From NCBI GenBank assembly GCA_964454575.1, contig CAYVTG010000054.1, forward strand, positions 1-13,280: a stretch of DNA of 13,280 nt, written 5' to 3'. A model generated the notes under the pieces. It saw only the letters and a program-made list of their open reading frames with translations, had not been told where the DNA came from and did not search any database. Each line of letters starts with the position of its first letter. Within the stretch, counting starts at the first letter, position 1. This stretch comes from Haladaptatiplasma sp964454575 (GTDB lineage Archaea > Thermoplasmatota > Thermoplasmata > Halarchaeoplasmatales > Halarchaeoplasmataceae). The translations under genes and the position numbers were made by a program. Shown here piece after piece: positions 1 to 6,850 of this stretch.

Positions 1-274
1 CATCTATTATCAAAATATCTTCCATCTCCTCAGTTATTATCTTTATCTTCGGATTGCAGTTATTAGCCATGTCTTGAATCTGAGACCTTAGTCTATTGGT
101 CATATCTAGGCCTCTGATTTTGCTATCGTCTGTAACGCCTAAGAAAATTTTACCGCCTGATGAATTAGCGAAGGCGACCATGTCTTTCTCAAAACCACGC
201 GCCCTTTCTTTGAACTCTATCATGTACCCCTCTCCCTCAGCCAAAATCATGTCCAGTTCATCTTTATCCATCAT
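1..274 (-). CDS. AlbA_2 (Schlafen-type) putative DNA-binding domain protein, partial
   Basis: Ninety-one N-terminal codons are present and the gene runs off the left edge of the window. The start is the first of two ATG codons; GGTGA lies 4 nt upstream, matching the archaeal anti-Shine-Dalgarno. The residues ESKE-like block (IEFKERARG, about 19-27) and FANSSGGKIFLGVTDD (about 34-49) fit the AlbA_2 / divergent-AAA N-terminal domain (PF04326), a nucleic-acid-binding fold seen in Schlafen-like proteins and transcriptional regulators. The gene lies 28 nt downstream of hsdM on the same strand. AlbA_2 genes are often carried inside type I restriction loci, so it is probably part of that operon. The C-terminal part, which would show whether it has a winged-helix or helicase-like domain, is outside the window. 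The domain call is good; its function here is inferred. Confidence 0.8.
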   Translation of the reverse strand, partial: MMDKDELDMILAEGEGYMIEFKERARGFEKDMVAFANSSGGKIFLGVTDDSKIRGLDMTNRLRSQIQDMANNCNPKIKIITEEMEDILIID

Positions 275-302
275 CTTTCACCCGTCGAGTTTATCACTTA
301 TA

Positions 303-1799
303 TTACCCCCCTCGTTCATACCCGATCTCCTCCAGATATCCTTCCATCTTTGTCGTAACTTCGTACCGTTCCTGCTCAACCGCTTTCAACTCGCCCCACG
401 CTTCGTTCACGTCGATCGGTTCCTCCGGCCCTATAGTATCAACGTACCTGGGAACGTTCAGATTGAAGTCGTTCTTTTCGATCTCTTCCGTGCCAACAAC
501 ACGGCAGAAACGTTCCACATCCGAGTATTCATTGATAGCGTCTAATATCTTCTGGATGTGCTCGTCTTCCAGGAAGTTCTGGGCACTGCCTTCCTTGTAC
601 TGTTCTTCAGCGTAAACAAATATGATCTTATCCTTTCTTTCTTCCGGCTTTTCCTTGTTCAGTATTAGGATGGTCCCGGGTGAAGAAGTATTGTAGAACA
701 AGTTGGGCGGCAGCGCGATGACCACGTCAACAAGGTCGTCCTCAACTACCAATTTACGTATCTTTCCTTCGGATCCACTTCTGAACAGAACACCGTTGTC
801 CAGAACGATACCCATCTTACCAGTTTGATTCAAACTGGCCAGCATGTGCTGTATCCAGGCCCAATCGGCTGAACTTTTTGAAGGTATACCGTACTTGAAT
901 CTACCGTAGGGCTCGGATTTTTCTAGATAATCCTTGCTCCATTCTTTCTGGTTCCACATGGGATTAGCTATCACCCTGTCAAATAGCATCAGATCCCCGT
1001 CTTCCGTAAGGAATTTCGGGTCTCTCATGGTATCTCCTTTCTCTATCTGGGCATCCGGTATATCATGTAAAAGTACATTCATCTTACCGATAGCCCAGGT
1101 GTTAAGGTTCTTCTCCTGACCAAACAACGAGATATTGGCAGGATCTCCGTTTTCATCTTTTAGGTGCATAGCAGAGTAGATCAACATACCTGCCGAACCG
1201 CAGCACGGGTCGTAGATACGCATACCCTCTTTCGGGTCTAATATTTCAACGATAAGTTTCACAACGCCCCTGGGAGTGTAGAACTCTCCGCCCTTTTTAC
1301 CGGCGTCGTCGGCGAACTGTCTTATCAAGTACTCGTATGCTCTACCGAGCATGTCGGGATCTTCAAGATCTTCGTGGCCCAAACGTATCTTGGAATAGTG
1401 AGCTATCAATCTACTCAGTATGTTGTCAGGCAGCCTCTCTTTGTCGTTAAAATCTATGTTAACCAAAACACTTTCGAGTATAGCGTTATTGTCCTCCAAA
1501 GCCTCGAAAGCTTTGTTGATTGTGGCACCGATATCCCTCTCTTGTTCCTTGATGTGACCCCATCTGGCTCTCTCGGGAACAAAGAAGGTGTGCTGGTCAG
1601 GATCTTCCCAAGCCAGCCATTCACTATCGGTTTCCTTTTCAATTTTTTTAGCTTCATCCTCGAAGACGTCACTCAACCTCTTCAAGAACAGCAATCCGAA
1701 TATGTAATTCTTGTAATCTGAAGAATCTATGCTCCCTCTAAGTATGTTTGCTGATTCCCACAGATGTGATTCCAACTTATCTAGCGTTAATTTTTCCAT
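303..1799 (-). CDS. hsdM: Type I restriction-modification system DNA methyltransferase subunit (HsdM)
   Basis: This is an S-adenosylmethionine-dependent N6-adenine methyltransferase subunit; it would act with an HsdS specificity subunit and an HsdR nuclease, neither of which lies in the window. The start used is the ATG giving MEKLTLDKLE: AAGGAGG sits 7 nt upstream, better than the TTG codon 21 nt further up that would overlap the SD. The protein is 498 residues. An HsdM N-terminal helical domain (about 5-130) carries the LWESANILRGSIDSSDYK signature. The methylase domain (about 135-460) has GGEFYTPRGVV, the SAM motif DPCCGSAGM (about 197-205) and FGQEKNLNTWAIGKMN. The catalytic motif IV reads NPMWN (about 279-283) rather than the usual NPPF/Y/W. 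The next gene downstream is an AlbA_2 protein. Family assignment is firm; activity depends on whether NPMW is tolerated. Confidence 0.95.
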   Translation of the reverse strand: MEKLTLDKLESHLWESANILRGSIDSSDYKNYIFGLLFLKRLSDVFEDEAKKIEKETDSEWLAWEDPDQHTFFVPERARWGHIKEQERDIGATINKAFEALEDNNAILESVLVNIDFNDKERLPDNILSRLIAHYSKIRLGHEDLEDPDMLGRAYEYLIRQFADDAGKKGGEFYTPRGVVKLIVEILDPKEGMRIYDPCCGSAGMLIYSAMHLKDENGDPANISLFGQEKNLNTWAIGKMNVLLHDIPDAQIEKGDTMRDPKFLTEDGDLMLFDRVIANPMWNQKEWSKDYLEKSEPYGRFKYGIPSKSSADWAWIQHMLASLNQTGKMGIVLDNGVLFRSGSEGKIRKLVVEDDLVDVVIALPPNLFYNTSSPGTILILNKEKPEERKDKIIFVYAEEQYKEGSAQNFLEDEHIQKILDAINEYSDVERFCRVVGTEEIEKNDFNLNVPRYVDTIGPEEPIDVNEAWGELKAVEQERYEVTTKMEGYLEEIGYERGG

Positions 1800-1898
1800 G
1801 TTTTTGCCTCCTTGATCCAAATATATTCAATGTTACTCTGAGCGGGATTATGGATTCCTTCTTCTTTCACGACAAAACCAGATATACACCACTATAAA

Positions 1899-2381
1899 TC
1901 ACTTCTTATACCCGATCTTTCGCAGCAGACCGTTTCTCCATTCTTTGTCTTCGTCTGATTCGACCCCTACAGTAGGGCTGCCGTCGATGACACCTATGAC
2001 TCCCCTGCCGCTTTCGTTCTCGGCAACGATGATCTCCAGGGGGTTCGCAGTGGCACAGAAGACTTGGCACACTTCTTGAACATCTTTGATCCTGTTCAAT
2101 ACATTGATGGGATATACGCCGTCCAGCACGATTACGAATACGTGTCCTGCATTGATGGCCCTGGCGTTCTTTACCGCTATATCTGTGCATTTATCGTCGG
2201 TTCCATCGAACCTTACCAGTCGGTCGCAGGAAGCCTCGCAGAATGCCACACCGAATTTGATACCGGGAACGGCACTCACTAGAGCTTCGTATATATCTTC
2301 AATCGTTTTTATGAAATGACTCTGGCCTATTATAACGTTCATTTCCTCCTCTTTCGTCACTTTTACACTTTTCAATTCCAT
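1899..2381 (-). CDS. Adenosine-specific kinase family protein (DUF355)
   Basis: This 160-residue protein matches the DUF355 / adenosine-specific kinase family (PF04008), a small compact family of archaea and some thermophilic bacteria. Recognisable conserved blocks are NVIIGQSHFIKTIEDIYEAL, VPGIKFGVAFCEAS, INAGHVFVIVLDGVYPINVL, VCQVFCATANPLEIIVAE and GRGVIGVIDGSPTVGVE. The length and the full set of blocks indicate an intact gene. I chose the ATG giving MELKSVKV; GTGAT lies 4 nt upstream and matches the anti-SD. A GTG three codons earlier is part of that SD and less likely. An AT-rich CTATAAGTTATAA stretch about 20-33 nt upstream may be its promoter. It seems monocistronic: hsdM downstream has its own strong SD about 100 nt on, and the VanZ-like gene upstream is 33 nt away. 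The physiological substrate of the family is not well settled. Confidence 0.93.
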   Translation of the reverse strand: MELKSVKVTKEEEMNVIIGQSHFIKTIEDIYEALVSAVPGIKFGVAFCEASCDRLVRFDGTDDKCTDIAVKNARAINAGHVFVIVLDGVYPINVLNRIKDVQEVCQVFCATANPLEIIVAENESGRGVIGVIDGSPTVGVESDEDKEWRNGLLRKIGYKK

Positions 2382-2413
2382 GTTTATCACGGTTATAACT
2401 TATAGTCCGCGGC

Positions 2414-2812
2414 TTAAAATAGTTTACTTCTATGGCGGCGTACGAAGTACATGACCGCTAATAATAATGATCCACCCAGTGCATCGAAGAAGATATCTAT
2501 TACAGAAAAAGTACGGTACGGCACGAAATACTGATGTATCTCGTCGCTGATCCCGTAAAGTAGAGTGACTACAAAAGTTAACAGGTACGGATCGACGGAG
2601 AGTTCTTCGGGATAGTACTCCAACGTATGAAAAACGCAGAATGCAAAACCGAAGTAAAGTACTGTATGAGCGATACGAGAGAAATAAGGGATCGCCGCCT
2701 TGCCCTCTTCGGATCCCGGCGGACTCGAAGAGGCAGATAACACGAATATCATGGCTGCGTATAGTATCGTTAAAGTGAGAAAGATAAGATAATTTCTTCG
2801 TTCTATCTCCAT
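2414..2812 (-). CDS. VanZ-like family integral membrane protein
   Basis: A 132-residue membrane protein with four likely membrane segments (about 8-26, 43-63, 75-88 and 105-123). The family signature is LLYGISDEIHQYFVPYRTFS (about 84-103) followed by DIFFDALGGS, the classic VanZ-like (PF04892) motif, together with the earlier FSRIAHTVLYFGFAF. VanZ itself lowers teicoplanin susceptibility in enterococci, but the archaeal homologues have no established role, so no antibiotic function should be read into it. The ATG at 2812 is preferred: GAGGGATGAG just upstream serves as SD. An upstream ATG nine codons earlier would overlap the preceding gene by 23 nt. With the chosen start the gene still overlaps nothing and follows the stop of the zinc-ribbon membrane protein by 4 nt, so the two are translationally coupled. 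Confidence 0.85.
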   Translation of the reverse strand: MEIERRNYLIFLTLTILYAAMIFVLSASSSPPGSEEGKAAIPYFSRIAHTVLYFGFAFCVFHTLEYYPEELSVDPYLLTFVVTLLYGISDEIHQYFVPYRTFSVIDIFFDALGGSLLLAVMYFVRRHRSKLF

Positions 2813-2816
2813 GGTC

Positions 2817-3776
2817 TCATCCCTCAAGTTCCCAATCACAGTGTTCGCACGAACTTTGATCCGATCCTATCAACTCGCGGCAGTTAGGGCATTCGATCAG
2901 ATCTCTCTTTTCTCTTTCTGCCAGCTTTTTGTCGATCTCACTCTTTTCCCACCCACATTCGGAACACTCATCGGCTCCATATAGAAGCGTGCCGCACTTT
3001 GGACACGCGTCCTCCAGCCCCTTCTCTTTTTCTTCGAGTCCTTTGGTGCTGGCAAATCTTCCGTCTTCTACCTGCTGTTTCCACCAAACCAAAGAGAGTA
3101 AAAGCATGAACATCAAAAAGGGCGCTGTTGAGAGCCTCAAGAACATGAAGCTGCCAAAGTGAGCCTTAGAGATTATAACCGGTCCGAAACCGGTTTCGGT
3201 GGTGTTCCATACCGTTCCGTTACCATCTTCGATACGTACGGCAAAGAAGTGATTGACGGGATTCTCATCGAACACGATCTCTCGGTGGTAAGAGTTGTTA
3301 TCGGAAGGGATCGGATCCATCTCGTTCCCCTCTATATACTGTGGGTCGAATCCTTCTCCTGGAAAAGTAAAATTAAGATAAACAGTGTGATTTTCATGTA
3401 TATGGTCGGCCACATCGACTGTAAAGTAAAAGGTTGTTTCCTGGTCTCCGTACAGCTGATCCACTGTGCCCGCTGAAAGGTATTCCGAGTCTAACATCTC
3501 CGGAGTTCGAGAGTATATGAAATATATCTGGATACCGGCCACGGTCAAAGCGATGATGATTATAGATAAGGCACCCATTACGAATATCTTCTTTACACTG
3601 GTGATACCATACAATTTTAAAGGCACGAGAACGGCTGCGATGGGTATTATGAATGCATACAAAGTGGATAATATCACTATCAGAGCCGCCGATATACCGA
3701 GTATAGTGGCTATACATGCTGGAAACAGATAGGGCGAACCCTTAAGCGACTTCGTTTTAGCGATGATGTTTTTCAT
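2817..3776 (-). CDS. Multi-pass membrane protein with glycosylation-sequon ectodomain and two C-terminal zinc ribbons
   Basis: I do not recognise a named family. The 319-residue protein has three hydrophobic segments (about 16-34, 37-55, 66-88), a hydrophilic domain of about 115 residues (91-207), a fourth hydrophobic segment (about 212-231), a charged linker, and two Cys4 zinc ribbons. Ribbon 1 uses C258, C261, C271 and C274; ribbon 2 uses C296, C299, C310 and C313. The loop domain has five N-X-S/T sequons (N129, N135, N160, N186, N191) and beta-rich character, as expected of an extracytoplasmic domain. The ribbons would then be cytoplasmic. The design suggests a sensor or scaffold linking the surface to a cytoplasmic partner, but that is inference. 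It is upstream of and coupled to the VanZ-like gene. The start ATG has no strong SD; an AAATTATAACC stretch about 45 nt upstream could be its own promoter. Confidence 0.8.
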   Translation of the reverse strand: MKNIIAKTKSLKGSPYLFPACIATILGISAALIVILSTLYAFIIPIAAVLVPLKLYGITSVKKIFVMGALSIIIIALTVAGIQIYFIYSRTPEMLDSEYLSAGTVDQLYGDQETTFYFTVDVADHIHENHTVYLNFTFPGEGFDPQYIEGNEMDPIPSDNNSYHREIVFDENPVNHFFAVRIEDGNGTVWNTTETGFGPVIISKAHFGSFMFLRLSTAPFLMFMLLLSLVWWKQQVEDGRFASTKGLEEKEKGLEDACPKCGTLLYGADECSECGWEKSEIDKKLAEREKRDLIECPNCRELIGSDQSSCEHCDWELEG

Positions 3777-3823
3777 ATCTAATACCGTTTTTAGCTCTGT
3801 AGTTATCGATACGGTTATAATTT

Positions 3824-4300
3824 TTACCCAATACCGATCACGAAGATGGAAATCAACAGCACGGAGATCAACGAAGTGGTCAATAAAGGCATGGTGGGTA
3901 TCTTACTGGCGTGACTAAAGCCGTGTTTTAGGTGTCTTTTCAAGGCTAGAACAAGGACAAGATAGAGAGCGATAAAAAGTGCAATTTCCTGCAGCGGTAG
4001 TATCGACATAACTGCCAGCAGAGCTATCTTATCATCTCTCACGATGAAATCGATCTCTTTGAAGTAAAATAATGCTAGCGTTCCAGAGATCAAAAGCCAT
4101 TTAGCCCCGAGTTCTCTCAGTCTGTAGGGTCGCAGTGCTACATCGTGTACGATGAATATGATCAGGAATGCAAACCACAATTCCCATATATCTCTGCGGC
4201 TTGCCCAGTTCTTCATCTCGGTGAGCGACTTAACTGTTAACGCCCCGATGATGAAGAAAAGGGCGTAAAGCTGTGTGTCCAGTAAGTATGCTGCGTCCAT
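3824..4300 (-). CDS. Polytopic membrane protein, possibly a divergent A24-type (prepilin/preflagellin) peptidase
   Basis: A 158-residue hydrophobic protein with about five to six membrane segments. No family is certain. Its outline resembles archaeal preflagellin/prepilin peptidases (A24): SLTEMKNWASRRDIW (25-39) sits where these enzymes carry DLKTREVPNWLW, and FIVRDDKIALLAV (85-97) sits where they carry GxGD followed by x-K and a hydrophobic run. The spacing between E29 and D89 is 60 residues, close to that between the two catalytic aspartates of FlaK. However, the first aspartate would be a glutamate, the conserved glycine is V87, and the usual proline is absent, so if related it may be degenerate or inactive. 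The C-terminal KIPTMPLLTTSLI also recalls the IPF segment of A24 proteins. The ATG follows the L15e stop by one base, so it is almost certainly translated from the L15e mRNA. Confidence 0.7.
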   Translation of the reverse strand: MDAAYLLDTQLYALFFIIGALTVKSLTEMKNWASRRDIWELWFAFLIIFIVHDVALRPYRLRELGAKWLLISGTLALFYFKEIDFIVRDDKIALLAVMSILPLQEIALFIALYLVLVLALKRHLKHGFSHASKIPTMPLLTTSLISVLLISIFVIGIG

Positions 4301-4301
4301 A

Positions 4302-4937
4302 TCAGCGTTCAGTTTTTCTCTTTGATGGTCTTGAGCGTTCTGCGCCCTTACCTTTCTTTCTCAGACCACGGGATTTTTTGCCGGATGATGTAAGTCCTCT
4401 GAAAACACGTCCTCTTTGATGATTTTCGCAGATCCAATTGATCTTTGGGTCGCTTTTGATCACGGGATGGTGCGGATCTACCAATATTACCTCGTAATAT
4501 TTGTAACGCCCGTCGTCGGCTACCCAGTATGAGTTCAAAACTTCAAGATTGACGTACTTCTTAGCGGCTCTCTCTTCAGCTATACGCTGAATACTCTTTC
4601 TGGGAGTTAGTTTTTTGAAACCCAATCTTGTAGGCCCACGTCCACCCTTTGCTCTGGACCGACGTCTACCGCCTCGGCGTACTCTACCTCTTACGACAAC
4701 GTAGCCCTGCTTTGCCTTGTAGCCCAATTTTCTAGCTCTATCTAACCGTGTAGGTCTTTCAAGACGCTTATAATTCGGGTCACGCCGCCATTCTTTCAGC
4801 CTTTCCACACGAAGGTCGTTTACGTAGCCTTTGCGGGGTTGTTCCCAAGCCTCCTCGATGTATTTGTACATACTGCGTTTGTTCTGGGGCTCTTGCTCTT
4901 CTTCGTCTTCCAATCCTTCAAATTCTTCGTCTGCCAT
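4302..4937 (-). CDS. rpl15e: Large-subunit ribosomal protein L15e (eL15) with acidic N-terminal extension
   Basis: A structural protein of the archaeal 50S subunit that contacts 23S rRNA. The core starts at SMYKYIEEAW (about 22-31) and continues with the arginine-rich RVRRGGRRRSRAKGGRGPTR, LGFKKLTPRKSIQRIAEERA, LNSYWVADDGRYKYYEVILV and GLTSSGKKSRGL, all typical of eL15. Family members are about 190-195 residues and usually start at the M-S-M-Y-K-Y position. This one has 211 residues because of some 20 extra, mostly acidic, N-terminal residues (MADEEFEGLEDEEEQEP). The ATG at 4937 is supported by AGGAAGTG 7 nt upstream; the internal ATG next to the core has no SD, so the extension seems genuine. 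A TATA-like AGATATATAC lies about 100 nt upstream, giving a structured leader. The membrane-protein gene downstream is coupled to it. Confidence 0.97.
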   Translation of the reverse strand: MADEEFEGLEDEEEQEPQNKRSMYKYIEEAWEQPRKGYVNDLRVERLKEWRRDPNYKRLERPTRLDRARKLGYKAKQGYVVVRGRVRRGGRRRSRAKGGRGPTRLGFKKLTPRKSIQRIAEERAAKKYVNLEVLNSYWVADDGRYKYYEVILVDPHHPVIKSDPKINWICENHQRGRVFRGLTSSGKKSRGLRKKGKGAERSRPSKRKTER

Positions 4938-5126
4938 GATATTACACTTCCTTGTTTATGGATTCACCCCTGAAGGGGCACATTTCCTGCGGGTACACTT
5001 CCCGCCACCGTACAGCCTTCTAGAACTATGGTGTATATATCTGTTTTCCCTGCGAGCGAGATATGGGGTTAACCTTTAATACATGCACCTGTAATGGACA
5101 TAAAATTGTTTAAAAAGGTGCGTATC
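4938..5126. promoter_or_regulatory. Divergent promoter region between L15e and LX, with hairpins in the L15e leader
   Basis: The 189-nt divergent spacer holds promoters for both sides. For L15e (minus) the best TATA element is AGATATATAC (complement of about 5034-5043), which predicts transcription from about 5010 and a leader of roughly 70 nt. Two short stems fall inside that leader: GCGGG/CCCGC (4989-4993 with 5001-5005) and CCCC/GGGG (4967-4970 with 4975-4978). The second overlaps an alternative TTCA/TGAA pairing. For LX (plus) CCTTTAATAC at 5073-5082 is a plausible box, giving a short leader ending with AAAGGTG at 5114-5119. Promoter positions are read by eye. Confidence 0.45.
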
Positions 5127-5360
5127 ATGAAAGTGTACAGAGTAAAGGGAACGTTCAGGATGGGACGTGAATGGCAAAAATTCACTAAAGACATCCTGGA
5201 CGAGAGCGAAGAAGGAGCCAGAGAGAAGATACTATCCATAATGGGTAGTAAACACAGAGTTTTAAGAACGAACATCAATTTAGATGATATTAATGAAGTC
5301 GATCTGGAGAAGGTCGACGACCCCGTGATAACGGGCATTATGGAATCAGAGGATGAATAA
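5127..5360 (+). CDS. rplX: Large-subunit ribosomal protein LX (L18a / eL20)
   Basis: A 77-residue ribosomal protein found only in archaea as a short L18a homologue. The whole protein is recognisable: MKVYRVKGTFRMGREWQKFT at the start, then EEGAREKILSIMGSKHRV and the acidic tail. The ATG at 5127 begins exactly where family members do, and AGGTG lies about 7 nt upstream. An in-frame ATG at 5094 would add 11 residues that are not conserved and would place the SD inside the coding region. It heads the order LX, prefoldin alpha, ftsY, an arrangement common across euryarchaea that ties ribosome, co-translational chaperone and membrane targeting. The stop is followed after one base by the prefoldin ATG, so the pair is coupled. 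Confidence 0.95.
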   Translation: MKVYRVKGTFRMGREWQKFTKDILDESEEGAREKILSIMGSKHRVLRTNINLDDINEVDLEKVDDPVITGIMESEDE

Positions 5361-5361
5361 A

Positions 5362-5796
5362 ATGGTAGACGAAAATGAATTCAGAGAAAGGATGAGTAAA
5401 TTCGAAACAATGGGTTCTCAGATAGAATCCTTGGGAGAGCAGTTAGAGTATGTGAAAAGCATCATCAGCGAACACGAAGAAGCCGAGAAGCTGATGGGCC
5501 GCTTCAAAGAACAGGACGAAGATACCGAAGTACTCGTTCCCGCAGGCGCTAGTTCTCATATATACTGTAAGGTAGGTAGAAGTGATAAAGTATTGATCGG
5601 TCTGGGTGCGGATATCTCAGCAGAAACAGACGTAGAATCCGCGAGTGGTATCATCGAGAGAAGAAAAAAGGATCTTCTAAGCACGAAGACCGAACTGGAA
5701 AACGGTTTTAACCGATTGGAACAGGAATATCAAGAATTAGGTCAAACCCTCCAAAAAGAATACCAGGAATTACAGATGCAGGGACAACAAGAATAG
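5362..5796 (+). CDS. pfdA: Prefoldin alpha subunit
   Basis: A subunit of the hexameric prefoldin co-chaperone (two alpha, four beta) that captures unfolded proteins and hands them to the thermosome. The 144-residue protein has the expected plan: an N-terminal coiled coil (about 5-50), a beta-hairpin core with VLVPAGASSHIYCKV and DKVLIGLGADISAETDVESA (about 55-95), and a C-terminal coiled coil rich in E, Q and L (about 98-144). The core motif is typical of archaeal PfdA. The ATG at 5362 is chosen because GAGGATGA from the end of LX lies 6 nt upstream; an ATG three codons earlier would overlap the SD and the LX stop. It lies between LX and ftsY in the usual order. The beta subunit is not in the window. 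Confidence 0.95.
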   Translation: MVDENEFRERMSKFETMGSQIESLGEQLEYVKSIISEHEEAEKLMGRFKEQDEDTEVLVPAGASSHIYCKVGRSDKVLIGLGADISAETDVESASGIIERRKKDLLSTKTELENGFNRLEQEYQELGQTLQKEYQELQMQGQQE

Positions 5797-5820
5797 ATGC
5801 CCCAGTCGGGAGGGTAAACC

Positions 5821-6762
5821 GTGTTTGAAAAATTAAAGGAAAAGTTATCTGGTATTACGAAGAAGAGTAAAAAGGAGATAGAAGGTTCTCCTGAAGAGAT
5901 ATTCGTAGATGGTTGGGGCTCAAAGATCAAGGAGGGAAAACTCGACGAAATTCTATGGGAGTTAAAGGTGGCGCTGCTGGAGGCCGACGTTGCCATATCA
6001 GTTGTCGATGAGATCGAAGAAGAAGTAAGAAACAACCTATTGGGAAAGAAGATCGATCGCAGCTACGATATAGAGTATGTCATAGAAACAAGTCTCAAGA
6101 ATGCTGTCAAAAAAGCGCTCAACGTAGATAAGATAGATTTTGATGAATTCGTGAAACAAGCGGAAAAGCCTGTTTCTGTGATGTTCGTCGGCGTTAACGG
6201 CACCGGTAAAACCACCACTATCGCTAAGATAACTCACCGTCTTCTTAAAAATAATTACACATGCGTAATAGCCGCCTCGGATACTTTCCGGGCAGGAGCT
6301 ATCGACCAGTTGGAAAAACACGCCTCGCGTTTGGGAGTCAAACTGATCAAACACGGAAAAGGTAGTGACCCTGCAGCAGTCGGTTACGATGCTGTGGAAC
6401 ACGCCACCGCCAGACATAAAGACGTTGTCTTGATAGACACTGCAGGCAGGATGCAGACCAATAAGAATCTCATGGACGAGATGGAGAAGATAAAACGGGT
6501 AGTGGACCCGGACATGATAATCTTCGTAGGAGACGCTCTAGCCGGTAACGACGCTGTTGAACAAGCTAAAATATTCGATGAAACGGTCGGTGTCGATGGT
6601 GCAATACTCACCAAGATAGATGCAGACGCAAAGGGAGGCAGTGCGTTATCCATAGGTCATGCGGTAGGCAAACCCATCCTTTTCGTCGGTACGGGCGAAA
6701 AATACGACGATCTGGAGGAATTTGATCCGGATTGGATGACAGAAAGATTATTCGGAGAGTGA
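5821..6762 (+). CDS. ftsY: Signal recognition particle receptor FtsY
   Basis: The SRP receptor GTPase, which docks SRP54-bound ribosomes at the membrane. The 313-residue protein has an N domain (about 30-110, a helical bundle with LDEILWELKVALLEADVA) and a G domain. G-domain motifs are the P-loop GVNGTGKTT (124-132), the SRP-GTPase motif DTFRAGA (154-160), DTAGR (206-210), TKID (264-267) and the closing GTGEKYDDLEEFDP (290-303), which is FtsY-like rather than SRP54-like; there is no M domain. The N-terminal basic amphipathic stretch (MFEKLKEKLSGITKKSKK) is short, as in many archaea, in place of the long acidic A domain. The start is GTG at 5821, with GGGAGGG 5 nt upstream. The gene follows pfdA by 24 nt. 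All catalytic motifs are intact. Confidence 0.98.
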   Translation: MFEKLKEKLSGITKKSKKEIEGSPEEIFVDGWGSKIKEGKLDEILWELKVALLEADVAISVVDEIEEEVRNNLLGKKIDRSYDIEYVIETSLKNAVKKALNVDKIDFDEFVKQAEKPVSVMFVGVNGTGKTTTIAKITHRLLKNNYTCVIAASDTFRAGAIDQLEKHASRLGVKLIKHGKGSDPAAVGYDAVEHATARHKDVVLIDTAGRMQTNKNLMDEMEKIKRVVDPDMIIFVGDALAGNDAVEQAKIFDETVGVDGAILTKIDADAKGGSALSIGHAVGKPILFVGTGEKYDDLEEFDPDWMTERLFGE

Positions 6763-6850
6763 TATCATAACTTGGAAAAAATATATACGCAAAGGGAGAC
6801 TCGTTGACTTCCCTATTCAACAATTACTAATCACGGCCATCAAGAAAAAT
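6763..6850 (+). other. Coding-like in-frame extension of the PIN-domain gene without an ATG/GTG/TTG start
   Basis: Upstream of the first usable start of the PIN-domain gene (GTG at 6851) the same frame stays open back to the ftsY stop. It encodes protein-like sequence beginning ITWKKYIRKGRLVDFP at codon ATA 6767, then IQQLLITAIKKN leading straight into the called protein. GGAGAGTGAT, almost a full match to AGGAGGTGAT, ends 3 nt before that ATA. No ATG, GTG or TTG occurs in frame here, and GTG 6851 has no SD. Either an AUA (or AUC) codon initiates, or the original ATG was mutated or misread. Confidence 0.55.

Noticed and set aside
303..545. Possible plus-strand 149-codon gene at 96-545
   Set aside because: Antisense to the hsdM end and the AlbA_2 gene; serine/proline-rich with no motif, a shadow frame.
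5094..5126. Alternative upstream ATG for ribosomal protein LX
   Set aside because: LX proteins begin at MKVYRV; the longer form would put the SD (AGGTG) within the coding sequence.
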